DNA of 64,000 nt from Pelagibius litoralis (GCF_011683915.1 NZ_JAAQPH010000003.1:1-64000), one strand, 5' to 3'. Positions 25,697 to 35,696 are shown, numbered from the stretch's first letter. Made by a program: numbers and translations. Notes: generated by a model from the sequence alone, not told the origin.

Positions 25697-27094
25697 CTAA
25701 ATGAAAAAGAAATTCATCAAGGTGTGAAGCGTTGGATCGTACCGGTCCGGCTCGCGTTCCAGTTCGACAAGCGCCGCAATCTCGACGTTGTTCCAGTTTG
25801 CCGCCTGGATCAGCAGCATCAGCATCATCGCTGCATCCAGAGTGAACTGCGACCAAGGCCGCCCTGGCACAGGGGCGGCGGCTTCGAATCGCAACTCCTC
25901 GCTGTCCAGAGATATTGAGACGCAGATCGATCTGTCTTCTGGCAGAGCAATGCCTTTACCCGGGGTGATCACCAGTATCACATCGTGCTCAGGACAGGCC
26001 GAAAAGCGCTGCTGATAGCCCCATAGCACAGCGCGTGCACGCTGAAGCATGCGTTTCCAGGGTATCTTGAAGCCGCGGGGCACCGAGATCAGATCCTGAT
26101 CCAGCGGTCTGTTACGCAGTGTCCTGGCATAGGCAAGCCGGTCCTCGGAGTTGAAACTGAGGGCACCACCCAGCATCTCGATGGCCCCGCTTGCAACATC
26201 AAGCGAGTCGCCAGGCCCCAGAATGGAGAGCGCTTCGGGCGAGTTCCCCGCCGCCGCCCAGCGGGCACGGATCTGACCGGGAGCCGCCTGATGCAGGTAC
26301 TCTGAAAACTCGGCGATCCGGCCGCCCATAACATAGGACCCGGCCGCGGGAATCGTCTTGGATGCCTTTAGAATTCCCGCGATTTCAACAAATTGGTCCA
26401 GCATGCGCTCAGTCAGCGCATCGCGGCGGCGCGCCTTCTCCGCCGCGTCGAACTGAGGAAAGGCGTGGGGATAGAAACTGGCCCCGCCATAGGGAATGAT
26501 CGCCGTATCAAAAGAACCAAAGCGTTCTACGATCCGCACCGCATCGTGTTCCTTGATCGGATTATCGACGACATTCAACAGTCGCCGGCCGCCGCTCTCA
26601 AGAACCAGTGAAGTGTCCATTTCGTAGTCGACATCACTGACATCGCCGCTGCTGGTACCTTCGAACTGACCGAGAATGGTGATTGTGATCCCTTCGATAG
26701 CGACCGTTTCATCCAACGGCAGCACCCTTATATCACTGAAACCCATATCCTTGAGATTGCGTTCCAGATGAGGCATCGGCAGTGCCCCGATGAGCAGGGG
26801 CGTCGCGCTGTCATAGTGCGCGAGTGTCCGTGCGTCCATGTGATCTGGATGCAGATGGCTGATGTAGATGAAATCCGGCCTCAGCGAATGATAGCGTTTT
26901 TTCTGCGCTTCCGACAAAGGCGGGAAGTTATACCAACTGCCGTAGTAGATACCGTCGCTGAACCAGGGGTCGGTCAGTATCGTCCGACCGTCTGCAAGGG
27001 TGATCAGGAATGCGGCATTGGTAATGGCCTCAATGCGCAACAAAGAGCCCGAAGCGGTGGCGTCGTTCCCAGTGCTGGATTCAAACAATTTCAT
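25697..27094 (-). CDS. Metallo-beta-lactamase-fold hydrolase (UlaG/CMAH-like)
   Basis: 465 residues. The N-terminal MBL fold has TDPWFSDG and the metal motif H80-x-H82-x-D84-H85 in ISHLHPDHMD. Later segments ESGGRRLLNVVDNP and IIPYGGASFYPHAFP resemble the UlaG/CMP-sialate-hydroxylase-like branch of the fold. No Rieske domain is present. The C-terminal 200 residues are helical and unassigned. The ATG at 27094 starts the homology, but its ribosome-binding site is weak, so a start further upstream remains possible. Hand-counted lines give 48-53% G+C against about 65% around it. It probably forms a pair with the downstream methyltransferase. Confidence 0.75.
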   Translation of the reverse strand: MKLFESSTGNDATASGSLLRIEAITNAAFLITLADGRTILTDPWFSDGIYYGSWYNFPPLSEAQKKRYHSLRPDFIYISHLHPDHMDARTLAHYDSATPLLIGALPMPHLERNLKDMGFSDIRVLPLDETVAIEGITITILGQFEGTSSGDVSDVDYEMDTSLVLESGGRRLLNVVDNPIKEHDAVRIVERFGSFDTAIIPYGGASFYPHAFPQFDAAEKARRRDALTERMLDQFVEIAGILKASKTIPAAGSYVMGGRIAEFSEYLHQAAPGQIRARWAAAGNSPEALSILGPGDSLDVASGAIEMLGGALSFNSEDRLAYARTLRNRPLDQDLISVPRGFKIPWKRMLQRARAVLWGYQQRFSACPEHDVILVITPGKGIALPEDRSICVSISLDSEELRFEAAAPVPGRPWSQFTLDAAMMLMLLIQAANWNNVEIAALVELEREPDRYDPTLHTLMNFFFI

Positions 27095-27515
27095 AAGACT
27101 GGTTCGCCGTTTCACCTGCAGATTGATGATGCAGCAGCCACTCTCGGGCTGCAGTCGGCGAACAAACTCAAAGACACAATTACGGTGCATTTGATCAACC
27201 CCAGATACATCAAACGAGAGGTAATGGTCAAGGTCGTTTTCTCTTCAAGAGACACGAAGCAATTGAATTACCTATGTTTTCCCCGTCACTGAGAGTGCCC
27301 TGGAGATTTGCACGCCTTGGTCGCAATCCACGGGGCAAAGGGAACCGGTTCCTCCGCAGTCGGTGCGCTGGGCATCAGGAGGACGAGACCCCACTTGTTT
27401 GCCAATGAACCGCTGGAACCGGGTCCAGAGTCGCACCTTTCTGTACTCCGGCACCCAGGAAAGCCTTACGGCGCGCGCCCTTCCCTTGCCTTAAGGATCG
27501 GCGTAGAAGAGCCGA
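27095..27515. other. Low-GC intergenic region
   Basis: About 420 bases between the start of the leftward MBL-fold gene and the rightward MFS gene. The part up to about 27300 is AT-rich compared with the window (about 47% G+C in one counted line) and probably holds the promoter of the MBL/methyltransferase pair. No RNA gene, repeat or small protein gene with a good ribosome-binding site is apparent. Confidence 0.5.
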
Positions 27516-28778
27516 ATGCTTCCCCTGTCCTTTCTCCGCGCCCATGGCCGGCTGCTCGCCTTCGGGTTTTTCATGTGTTTCTGCTCCAGCCTGGGACAGA
27601 CCTTTTTCATCGCGCTTTTCGGCGGCGAGATCCGCCGGAGCTTCGGGCTGAGCGACGGCGACTTCGGCGCCATCTATTCGGCGGGAACCCTGATCAGCGC
27701 TGCGGTGCTGGTCTGGCTCGGCCGTTTGATCGACCGGCTGCCCCTGGCGGTTTTCGCCGCCGCGACCCTGGTCGGACTGGCGGCCATGTGCCTCTTCATG
27801 GGCATGGCCGGGTCGCTGGCCGGCGGTCTGGGTACGGCCGGGTGGGGCGCTGCGATCCTGCTGCCGGCCATCTTCGGCCTGCGCCTCTTCGGCCAGGGCC
27901 TCTCCAGTCACGCGGCCATTGTGGCCATGGGGCGATATTTCACCGCTGAGCGCGGCCGCGTGGTCTCCCTGGCCTCCCTCGGCCATACCCTGGGGGACGC
28001 CGTCCTGCCGGGGCTTGTCGTCGCCGCCCTGACAATCGCCGCCTGGCAGGATATCTGGACCGGTGCCGGCCTCGCCCTGCTCGCCCTCACACCGATCGTC
28101 TTTATCCTGTTGAAGGGCCAGCGCGCGCGCGACGCAGCGCTCAGCAGCGCGCGCACGGCAGGCGGCAGCGGCACCGCCGCGCAAGACTGGCGGCTGGCTG
28201 CGGTGCTGCGCGATCCCGGCCTGTGGTTGCGGCTGCCCGCCCTGCTGGCGCCCTCCTTCATCTTTACCGGACTGATCTTCCACCAGGTCCACCTGGCCGA
28301 GACCAAAGGCTGGCCGCTGTCGCTCCTCGCCGGTTCCTACCTGGTCTTCGCCTTCGCCTCCCTGGCCGCCCTCATGGTCGGCGGCCTGCTGGTCGACCGC
28401 TTCAGCGCCCGTCGGCTCGTCACCCTGTTCCTGGCGCCCCTGGCGCTGGCCTGCCTGGTACTGGTCAGCAGCGACGCCGTCATCACGGCACCGCTTTTCC
28501 TGGGGCTGATGGGCATGAACGCCGGGATTGCGGGCGTCATCCTCGGCGCCCTCTGGGCGGAACTCTACGGGGTCACCCATCTCGGCGCGATCCGCTCCTT
28601 CGGCCAGGCCGCCATGGTGTTTTCCTCAGGCCTGGCCCCGGCCTTCATGGGTTTGCTGATCGACCAGGGCGTCGCCATGGAGAGCATTGCCGCCGGCTCC
28701 GCGCTCTACTGCCTCGCCGCCGCCGCCCTGGCCCGACTGGCCGAACAATCCCGTAGAGTGACACCGCAGGCGGGCTGA
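27516..28778 (+). CDS. MFS transporter
   Basis: A 420-residue, 12-helix major facilitator. Helix 1-2 regions include FFMCFCSSLGQTFFIALFGGEIRRSFGLSDGDFG and the LIDRLPLAVFAA loop. A central cytosolic loop lies near residues 190-215, and a second six-helix half follows. The charged residues of the classical MFS loop motifs are only partly kept, so the substrate class is unclear. Only a weak GAAGAG precedes the ATG. It lies 80 bases upstream of the cyanophycin synthetase gene on the same strand, and the two may be co-transcribed. Confidence 0.87.
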   Translation: MLPLSFLRAHGRLLAFGFFMCFCSSLGQTFFIALFGGEIRRSFGLSDGDFGAIYSAGTLISAAVLVWLGRLIDRLPLAVFAAATLVGLAAMCLFMGMAGSLAGGLGTAGWGAAILLPAIFGLRLFGQGLSSHAAIVAMGRYFTAERGRVVSLASLGHTLGDAVLPGLVVAALTIAAWQDIWTGAGLALLALTPIVFILLKGQRARDAALSSARTAGGSGTAAQDWRLAAVLRDPGLWLRLPALLAPSFIFTGLIFHQVHLAETKGWPLSLLAGSYLVFAFASLAALMVGGLLVDRFSARRLVTLFLAPLALACLVLVSSDAVITAPLFLGLMGMNAGIAGVILGALWAELYGVTHLGAIRSFGQAAMVFSSGLAPAFMGLLIDQGVAMESIAAGSALYCLAAAALARLAEQSRRVTPQAG

Positions 28779-28858
28779 CGCCCGTCACGGCTCTTGGCCG
28801 GACAGGCCAGCAGTCGCTATGCTGTGCGCCTGTCAGGAACACTTGAGTTGACTGTTGC

Positions 28859-31555
28859 ATGAAGATCATCAAGGCACGTGCCTATGTCGGACCAAACATC
28901 ATTGCGCCGACGCCTCTGGTGCATCTGTCTGTTGAAATCGACGGGCCTGAGTGCTGGCCCGACGGCGATATTGGCCGATCCTGCGCGGATGCGTTACTGA
29001 AGCTGATGCCCGGCCTGACCGGCCATCCCGGACAGTCGAATCAGCCCAACGGCTTCGCGTCGGATCTAGCAACCGCAAAGGGCCCGCCGCTCGGCCATAT
29101 CGCAGCCCGCGTCGCCGTCGAACTGCAGGGTCTGGATCGCAGCAGCACAAACCCGGTCGGCCTAAGACGCAAGGACGGCAGCCGAACGGCCGACATTTTC
29201 TTTCACTATCACGATCCGGACATCGGCCTTTGGGCCGGACAAGCGGCGATCAGTATTGTGCTTTCGCTGCTGCCACCCGACGCGCGCCCAGCCAACACCC
29301 TTCCTGACTCCCTCAGCCCCGAGCAGGTACTGACCGCCTTTCAAAGCCGATCGCAGGCCATGGCGCTGGATCAGACGGCCCTGGCTCTGATCGCGGAGGC
29401 TGAGCGCCGCGAGATTCCCTGGTTCGTCCTCGACCGGGCGAGGCATATGGTGCAGTTCGGCCAAGGCCGCCACCTGCGCCGCATCCGCGAGACCGTAACG
29501 GACACCACGCCCCAGATCTCGGCGATGATTCAACGTGACAAGGCGTCGACGCACCGGCTCTTCGCCTCGGTTCACCTTCCGGTGCCAAGGCAGGCGGTCG
29601 TCCGCGATCCGGAAGCGGCTGTGCGGGCTGCACACCAGATGGGTACGGCTGTGGTCGTTAAACCACTGGACGGCAGCAAGGGGCGAGGAATCACTGTCCG
29701 GCCGACGGGCGATGAGGCCATCCGTTCCGCATTCAACCTTGCCCGGCAGCACTGCGAACTGGTGGCCGTCGAAAGCTATATAAATGGAAGCGATCACCGG
29801 GTCCTGGTGGTCAGCGGCAAGATCCTCGCTGCCGCCCTCCGTCTCCCTGCGGCCGTGACCGGCGACGGAAAGAGCACCATCACCCAATTGGTGGCGGAGA
29901 AAAACAAGGATCCAAGGCGCGGTATCGGCTTCGCCAAGCTGATGAACCGTATCGAGCTTGACGATGAAACCGAACGGATGCTGGGGAAACGCGGCTACAC
30001 AGCCGACAGCATTCCAGACACAGGAAAGCTGGTCGAGCTGCGCGGTACTGCCAACATCTCCACCGGCGGGACTTCCATTGACGTGACGGACAAGGTCCAC
30101 CCCGAGAATCGGTCAATGCTGGAAAGAGCCGCCCGCGTGTCGGGGTTGGATGTGGTCGGTATCGACTTCCTTACTCCGGATATCGGGCGCTCCTACCGGG
30201 AGGTCGGCGGCGCCATATGCGAAATCAACAGCTCCCCCGGCCTGCGTCCTCATCAGATCGCCGAGGGGCCGCCCCGCGATGTGGTGGGCCCCATTATCGA
30301 TATGCTGTTTCCCGAAAAGCACAACGGCCGCATCCCCATTGCGGCCATTACCGGCACCAACGGTAAAACCACGACATCGCGCATGCTGGCGCATATCCTT
30401 CGCATCGCCGGTGCTGAGATTGACGTCAGATCGGTCGGCCTGGTCACCACCGACGGCGTGCATATCGACGGCGACCTGGTCGCGCAGGGCGATTTCGCCG
30501 GCGGCACCGGCGCCCGCGTGGTGCTCCGCGACCCTGCGGTGGAGGTTGCCGTGTTGGAAACCTCGAGAGGCGGGATCATCAAAAGCGGCATGGCCTTCGA
30601 CTGGTGCGATGTCGGCGCCGTCCTGAACGTGAGGGCGGATCACCTCGGCTACGACGGCATCGAGACCCTGGACGAGATGGCGACCCTCAAAAGCAAGGTC
30701 GTGGAGGCAGCCCGCAGCCTGGTGGTGCTGAATGCAGACGACACCCGCTGTCTTGCCCTTGCGGCGAAAAAACAACCACAGCAGGTCTGTCTGTTCACTG
30801 CAGGGGGCCTCCGCGATACCCTGCGACAGCATATCGACAAGGGCGGTTTGGCAATCAGCCTGGAAGAACAAAGCAGGGGGCTCGCCCTTGTCCTGCACAA
30901 AGCAACATCGAGCGATACCGTGATCCCCGTCGCCGAAATACCGGCCACCCTGGGCGGCGCGGCGCGGCACAATGTCGAGAATGCCATGGCCGCAGTGGGG
31001 CTTGCACTTGGCCTGGGTATCCGGCGGGAAAATATTGCCGCGGCCCTGGCCAGTTTCGACAGCGACCATAACTGCAATCCCGGCCGTTTAAATGTCTTTG
31101 ACGGTCATCCCTTTAAGGTCGTCATCGATTACGCCCACAACCCCGATGGCCTTGGCGCCGTCTGCGACACTCTGCGATCGTTGAAGACCGATGGCCGCCG
31201 CATCTGCGTCCTGGCCGCCTTCGGTCATTGGCATGGCGAGCACATACAGGAGGTCGCCGATATGGTTGCCGATAAGTTCGACAGCTTCATCTGCTCACGC
31301 AACGTGAGACGGAGCGATGACCTGGAACCGCTCAGAGGCTTCCCCTCACAGGACATTCCCAAACGCCTGGCCACAGCCCTGCTCGGCCACCGCCTCGATC
31401 CAGCAAACGTGACAGTCGTCGACTCGGATAAGGAGGCAACAGACCGGGGCCTCGAGATCGCCGAGGCAGGCGATCTGCTCACCATTTTCACAGGGCAACC
31501 TGATTGGGCCTGGAACCGGGTCGTCAACTACCGCCGAAAACACGACAAGAACTGA
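28859..31555 (+). CDS. cphA: Cyanophycin synthetase
   Basis: An 898-residue enzyme that builds multi-L-arginyl-poly-L-aspartate. The N-terminal domain (1-160) precedes an ATP-grasp domain (about 220-480, with VVVKPLDGSKGRGITVRP and VGIDFLTPD/EINSSPGLRPH). A Mur-ligase-like domain follows with the P-loop GTNGKTTT at 499-506, RADHLGYDGIETLDEMA, and the C-terminal VIDYAHNPDGL. Both ATP sites needed for alternate Asp and Arg addition are intact. The length fits the family (about 870-900). No cyanophycinase or isoaspartyl dipeptidase gene is in the window. An arginine deiminase operon lies about 17 kb away. Confidence 0.95.
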   Translation: MKIIKARAYVGPNIIAPTPLVHLSVEIDGPECWPDGDIGRSCADALLKLMPGLTGHPGQSNQPNGFASDLATAKGPPLGHIAARVAVELQGLDRSSTNPVGLRRKDGSRTADIFFHYHDPDIGLWAGQAAISIVLSLLPPDARPANTLPDSLSPEQVLTAFQSRSQAMALDQTALALIAEAERREIPWFVLDRARHMVQFGQGRHLRRIRETVTDTTPQISAMIQRDKASTHRLFASVHLPVPRQAVVRDPEAAVRAAHQMGTAVVVKPLDGSKGRGITVRPTGDEAIRSAFNLARQHCELVAVESYINGSDHRVLVVSGKILAAALRLPAAVTGDGKSTITQLVAEKNKDPRRGIGFAKLMNRIELDDETERMLGKRGYTADSIPDTGKLVELRGTANISTGGTSIDVTDKVHPENRSMLERAARVSGLDVVGIDFLTPDIGRSYREVGGAICEINSSPGLRPHQIAEGPPRDVVGPIIDMLFPEKHNGRIPIAAITGTNGKTTTSRMLAHILRIAGAEIDVRSVGLVTTDGVHIDGDLVAQGDFAGGTGARVVLRDPAVEVAVLETSRGGIIKSGMAFDWCDVGAVLNVRADHLGYDGIETLDEMATLKSKVVEAARSLVVLNADDTRCLALAAKKQPQQVCLFTAGGLRDTLRQHIDKGGLAISLEEQSRGLALVLHKATSSDTVIPVAEIPATLGGAARHNVENAMAAVGLALGLGIRRENIAAALASFDSDHNCNPGRLNVFDGHPFKVVIDYAHNPDGLGAVCDTLRSLKTDGRRICVLAAFGHWHGEHIQEVADMVADKFDSFICSRNVRRSDDLEPLRGFPSQDIPKRLATALLGHRLDPANVTVVDSDKEATDRGLEIAEAGDLLTIFTGQPDWAWNRVVNYRRKHDKN

Positions 31556-31791
31556 CCTACTCGCCTTGCGCAGCCGCCCTTGGCGCGCTGACCGCTCACC
31601 CGTACTTCCTGCGGCCAATTGAGTACGATAATCGAAATTTCTGGCGGCGTTCTCCACACTCTTTGGGCGGCGCTTTACCGGGCCACGCACCACGGCACGT
31701 CCCGATCCTTCGGCCCGCAAGAAAGCCGCAGGGGTTGAACCTTCCAGGGCTCCGCTGCGACTAAGAAAACCGGTAAACCAGGGATGAAATC
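31556..31791. other. Intergenic region between cphA and lemA-like gene
   Basis: 235 bases without a gene, repeat or clear terminator. It presumably carries the promoter for the LemA/DUF2207 pair. Confidence 0.35.
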
Positions 31792-32364
31792 ATGCAGAAC
31801 CTCGTCATTATCGCTGCGCTCGTAGCGCTGCCGCTTATCTGGGCGGTCCTGATCTACAACCGCCTGGTCGCGCGCCGCCAGCAGACGAAGGAAGGCTGGA
31901 GCGGCATCGACGTACAGTTGAAACGGCGCACCAACCTGATTCCCAATCTGGTGGAGACGGTGCAAACCTACGCCAGTCACGAGCGCGATATCCTGGAGAG
32001 CGTGACCGAGCTGCGCCATCGCGCGGTGGTGGCGGAAGGTGAACCTGCCGGGGCACGCGCGAACCTGGAAGATCAACTGAGCGGCGCCCTGATGAACCTC
32101 TTCGCCGTTGCCGAAAACTACCCCGACCTCAAAGCAAACCAGAACTATCTCGCACTTCAGGAGAGCCTGAACGAGATCGAAGACCAGATCCAGATGGCCC
32201 GGCGTTACTACAACGGGGCGGTGCGTAACCTGAACACCCTGATCGATTCCTTTCCCAGCAACCTGGTGGCCGGACCCTTCGGTTTTCGCAAGGCGAACTA
32301 CTACGAGGTCGACTCGGCCGCGGATCGGACTCTGCCAAAAGTCAGCCAGGGTAAAGTTACATGA
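31792..32364 (+). CDS. LemA family protein
   Basis: A 190-residue protein with one N-terminal membrane segment (about residues 3-23). The conserved LemA helices follow: QTKEGWSGIDVQLKRRTNLIPNLVETVQTYASHE and LKANQNYLALQESLNEIEDQI. The topology is a short periplasmic N-terminus and helical bundle. Its stop overlaps the next ATG (ATGA at 32361-32364), so the pair is translationally coupled. LemA and DUF2207 genes commonly occur together; the function is unknown. Confidence 0.92.
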   Translation: MQNLVIIAALVALPLIWAVLIYNRLVARRQQTKEGWSGIDVQLKRRTNLIPNLVETVQTYASHERDILESVTELRHRAVVAEGEPAGARANLEDQLSGALMNLFAVAENYPDLKANQNYLALQESLNEIEDQIQMARRYYNGAVRNLNTLIDSFPSNLVAGPFGFRKANYYEVDSAADRTLPKVSQGKVT

Positions 32365-34331
32365 GGTTGCGGGAGTTCCTGTGCTGCCTCGGGGCCGCGA
32401 TCATCTCGGCTTTGCTGACCACCGGCACAGCCACCGCGCAGTCTACGGCGGACGACGACCGCATCCCGCGCTTTGCCGCCGGCATCAAGATCAAGGAAAA
32501 CGGCGACCTGCTGGTTACCGAGGAGATCGATTTCCTGGTCTCACCCGGCAGCCGCAAGCGCGGTATCTTCCGTGACTTTCCGACGACCTATCGCGACAGC
32601 TTCGGGCTCATCAAGCGGGTGGGTTTCGAAGTGCTGAAGGTAAGCCGCAACGGGCGTCCGGAGCCCTATGTCCTCGAGCCCTTCGCCGCCGGCACAAGAG
32701 TGCGCATCGGCCGGGAAGCGCTCTTCCTGCACGAAGGCGTGCATCGCTACCGCTTGGTCTACCGCACCGACCGGCAGCTCCTGTTTCAAGAAGATGCCGA
32801 CGAACTCTACTGGAATGTGACCGGCAACGACTGGGCCCACACCATCGAAAGGGCGGAGGCGCTGGTGCGTCTTCCGGCCGGTGCCGAGCCCATCGGCATT
32901 ACCGCCTATACCGGCTACGAAGGCAGCCAGCAGAGAGATTTCACGCAGGACACAGCGGCAGACGGCAGCATCCGCTTCGCCACGACCGAACCGCTTCACC
33001 CCGGCTACGGCCTGACGATCGCCGTCTCCTGGCCCAAGGGCTATGTCACACCGGCCAAGCGCCCGGACGACCTCGGGCTTGTTGTCGCCGACAATTTCCG
33101 CCTGCTCGCCGGTCTGGCGGGTCTGCTGATCACCTTCGGTTACTTCCATTGGCAATGGATGCGGGTCGGCCGCGACCCGGACAAGGGTGTCATTGTCCCG
33201 CTTTTCGATGCCCCGGAAGGGCTGTCGCCGGCGGCCACCGGGTTCATCTGGAATCTGTCCCGCGACCAGGATACTAACGCGGCACAGGCCTTTACGGTGG
33301 CGCTCACCAGCCTGGCGATCAAGGGCCTGCTGACCATTGAGGAGAGGGACGACAAGAGCTTCGTCCTGACAGCGAAGTCGGCGCCTTCCGGTAAGTTGCC
33401 GCCGGGGGAAGCGACGGTCATGCAGAAGCTGTTTCCAGACGGCACCGGCAGGCTCGTCGTCGAGCAAGAGCCCTCAGCCGTCATCACCACCGCCGTCAGT
33501 GCCTTGCAGTGGGTGCTGCAACGCGAATACGACGACGTCTACTTCCGCAACAACAGGCGGTTTTGGATGCTCGGTGCGGTGCTGGGCCTGGTGAGCGTGG
33601 CCGTAAGCATGACCGCCTCCTTCGGCGCAATCGTCACCGCCTTCGCCATCGTCTTCGCCGTCCTTCTGGCGTATTCGCTCTTCATCCCCGCCATGCTGTT
33701 GCAGGAAAAGGTGACGAGAGGGTTCTTCCTGGCCCTCAAGGACCGCCACCCCAAAAAGATCATCATATTCCTGCTCTCCATGCCGTTCGCCGGAATCGGA
33801 AACCTGCCTTTGCTCGGCGGGCTCTATCTGGTCTTTGACCAGTTCGGGCCGGCGACCTTCGCCCTCTGCTGCGCTTTCTTCCTTCTGGTGCTTGTCTACT
33901 GGTATCTCCTCAAAGCACCGACACGGCTGGGACGCCGGGTGGTCGAACAGATCGAAGGCTACCGCCTCTATCTTTCAGTGGCTGAGGGCGAGCGCCTGAA
34001 CCTTCTGACCGGCGAACCCGAGATGACCCTGGACGTCTTCGAGCACCACCTGCCCTATGCGATGGCCTTGGACGTGGAAAGGCGATGGACGAGCCGCTTT
34101 ACGGCAAGTGCCGGGGCCGCCGTGCTCAGCCAGGCTGAGCAGCCCCGGCGCTGGCACCATACACACCGAAGCTACCGGGGCGTCGGCAACCTGACCTCCA
34201 GCCTGTCGAGCGGCCTCACCAGCACGCTTTCAAGCGCTTCGACCCCGCCACGCAGCAGCCTCTCCAGCGGCTTCTCGAGCAGTGGCTCATCCGGCGGCGG
34301 CGGTGGTGGGGGCGGTGGCGGCAGTTGGTAG
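32361..34331 (+). CDS. DUF2207 domain membrane protein with Gly/Ser tail
   Basis: A 656-residue protein with a signal peptide (about 1-26, cleavage near TATA/QST). An extracytoplasmic DUF2207 domain (about 30-225) contains NGDLLVTEEIDF, SRKRGIFRDFPT and ELYWNVTGNDW. Membrane helices lie near 240-260 and between about 395 and 530, with a cytosolic region between them. The C-terminus is rich in Ser and Thr and ends in a run of glycines before SW, the low-complexity tail usual in this family. It is coupled to the LemA gene, and convergent with the aminotransferase gene. Confidence 0.9.
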   Translation: MRLREFLCCLGAAIISALLTTGTATAQSTADDDRIPRFAAGIKIKENGDLLVTEEIDFLVSPGSRKRGIFRDFPTTYRDSFGLIKRVGFEVLKVSRNGRPEPYVLEPFAAGTRVRIGREALFLHEGVHRYRLVYRTDRQLLFQEDADELYWNVTGNDWAHTIERAEALVRLPAGAEPIGITAYTGYEGSQQRDFTQDTAADGSIRFATTEPLHPGYGLTIAVSWPKGYVTPAKRPDDLGLVVADNFRLLAGLAGLLITFGYFHWQWMRVGRDPDKGVIVPLFDAPEGLSPAATGFIWNLSRDQDTNAAQAFTVALTSLAIKGLLTIEERDDKSFVLTAKSAPSGKLPPGEATVMQKLFPDGTGRLVVEQEPSAVITTAVSALQWVLQREYDDVYFRNNRRFWMLGAVLGLVSVAVSMTASFGAIVTAFAIVFAVLLAYSLFIPAMLLQEKVTRGFFLALKDRHPKKIIIFLLSMPFAGIGNLPLLGGLYLVFDQFGPATFALCCAFFLLVLVYWYLLKAPTRLGRRVVEQIEGYRLYLSVAEGERLNLLTGEPEMTLDVFEHHLPYAMALDVERRWTSRFTASAGAAVLSQAEQPRRWHHTHRSYRGVGNLTSSLSSGLTSTLSSASTPPRSSLSSGFSSSGSSGGGGGGGGGGSW

Positions 34332-34342
34332 GGTAGGCCAGC

Positions 34343-35587
34343 CTATTCGCCTGGGGCGGCAGCGCGCGGACCGGCCAGGGTTTCGGCCCCGGCCGCCTGG
34401 ACTGTCGCCGGCGCCGCCTCGGCGATCCAGTCGACGGCGGCCTGGATGCCGCCCTTGCCATGAGCGATGCCGAGCGTCGCCAAGCTGGACTCCACAATCG
34501 CCAGCGTGCCCAGCATCATCGGTGCGTTCACATGACCCATATGGGCGATGCGGAAGGCCTGACCGGTGAGATCGCCGATCCCGATACCCAACACGACACC
34601 AAGCATCTTGTCGGCATAGCCGATCAGCTCTGCCGGTTCGTGCCCCTCAAGGCGGATGGTGGTCACCGAATTGGCCCGGGCCCGAGGCTCCAGCACATTG
34701 AAAGCCAACGCCCCACCCTCGGCCCAGACGGCGACCGCACGCCGCGTCGCTTCAGCCAGAATGCGGTGGCGCTCAAAAACCGCCGGCAGACCCTCCTCGA
34801 GCAACATGTCCATGGCCTTGCGCAGACCGAACAGCAGGTGTTCCGGCGGGGTGCCGCAGTACTTGTTGTAGTGGCGCGGCCCCTCGCGCTGGGTCCAGTC
34901 CCAGTAAAAGGTGCGCAGGTCGGCCTTCTCATGCGCTTCCAGGGCGCGCTTGCCGGCCGCAACGAAGCTGAGGCCCGGCGGGGTCATCAACCCCTTCTGG
35001 CAACCGCTCACGGCGACATCGATGCCCCAGCCATCCATTTCGAAAGGCATGGTCGCAAGCGAAGCGATCGCATCGACCATGAAGAGCGCGCCGTGTCCGG
35101 CCGCATCGATGGCGCGGCGGATCGCCGGAATGTCGTTCACGATGCTGGAGGCGGTATCGACCTGGACCACCAGGACCGCCTTGATCTCCCCCGCCGTGTC
35201 GGCGCGCAGGCGTTCCTCTACGGCGGCAGGGTCCACTGCATGGCGGTAGCTGGCGGGCAGTTCCTCCACGACAATGCCCTGCATCGCCGCCATCTCGCCC
35301 CAGGCCGGCGCGAAGAGGCCGGAGCCGAGCACCAGCACCTTTTCGCCGCGCGACAGGGTATTGCTGAGCGCGGCTTCCCAGGCGCCGTGACCGTTGGCGG
35401 CATAGATGTAGGTCCGGCCCTCGGTCGCGAAGATACCGCGCAGATCGTCCAGGCAGCGCATGGTGGTGTCCAAAAGCGTGCCGGAATAGATCTCTATGGC
35501 CGGCCGGTGCATGGCCTGCAGCACTTCGTCGGGCACCGTGGTCGGGCCCGGAATAGCGAGGAATTCCCGCCCGTTACGCAAAGTCAT
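34343..35587 (-). CDS. Class V aminotransferase (serine/aspartate-glyoxylate type)
   Basis: A 414-residue PLP enzyme, fold type I. The N-terminal substrate segment is IPGPTTVPDEVLQAMHRP, followed by YAANGHGAWEAALSNTL. The PLP-lysine is K198 in VSGCQKGLMTPPG, preceded by the PLP-ring Asp in MVDAIASLATM. The pattern fits the alanine/serine/aspartate-glyoxylate group. Genes of the beta-hydroxyaspartate cycle are not adjacent. The C-terminal 20 residues are an Ala/Pro-rich tail. It lies about 110 bases downstream of cpdB on the same strand. Confidence 0.88.
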   Translation of the reverse strand: MTLRNGREFLAIPGPTTVPDEVLQAMHRPAIEIYSGTLLDTTMRCLDDLRGIFATEGRTYIYAANGHGAWEAALSNTLSRGEKVLVLGSGLFAPAWGEMAAMQGIVVEELPASYRHAVDPAAVEERLRADTAGEIKAVLVVQVDTASSIVNDIPAIRRAIDAAGHGALFMVDAIASLATMPFEMDGWGIDVAVSGCQKGLMTPPGLSFVAAGKRALEAHEKADLRTFYWDWTQREGPRHYNKYCGTPPEHLLFGLRKAMDMLLEEGLPAVFERHRILAEATRRAVAVWAEGGALAFNVLEPRARANSVTTIRLEGHEPAELIGYADKMLGVVLGIGIGDLTGQAFRIAHMGHVNAPMMLGTLAIVESSLATLGIAHGKGGIQAAVDWIAEAAPATVQAAGAETLAGPRAAAPGE

Positions 35588-35696
35588 CTCGCGAAATCCA
35601 GCTTATCGTTTCCTGCGGCGAAAGGGGAGCCTAGGCGCGCGCGCCGCCGGGGGCAAGCCTTGTGGAAAAACGGCCACGGGCCACTCCGCCACCGGT

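Noticed and set aside
27308-27949. A 213-residue frame overlapping the start of the MFS gene
   Set aside because: Out of frame with the transporter and without domain features; most of it lies inside the MFS coding sequence.
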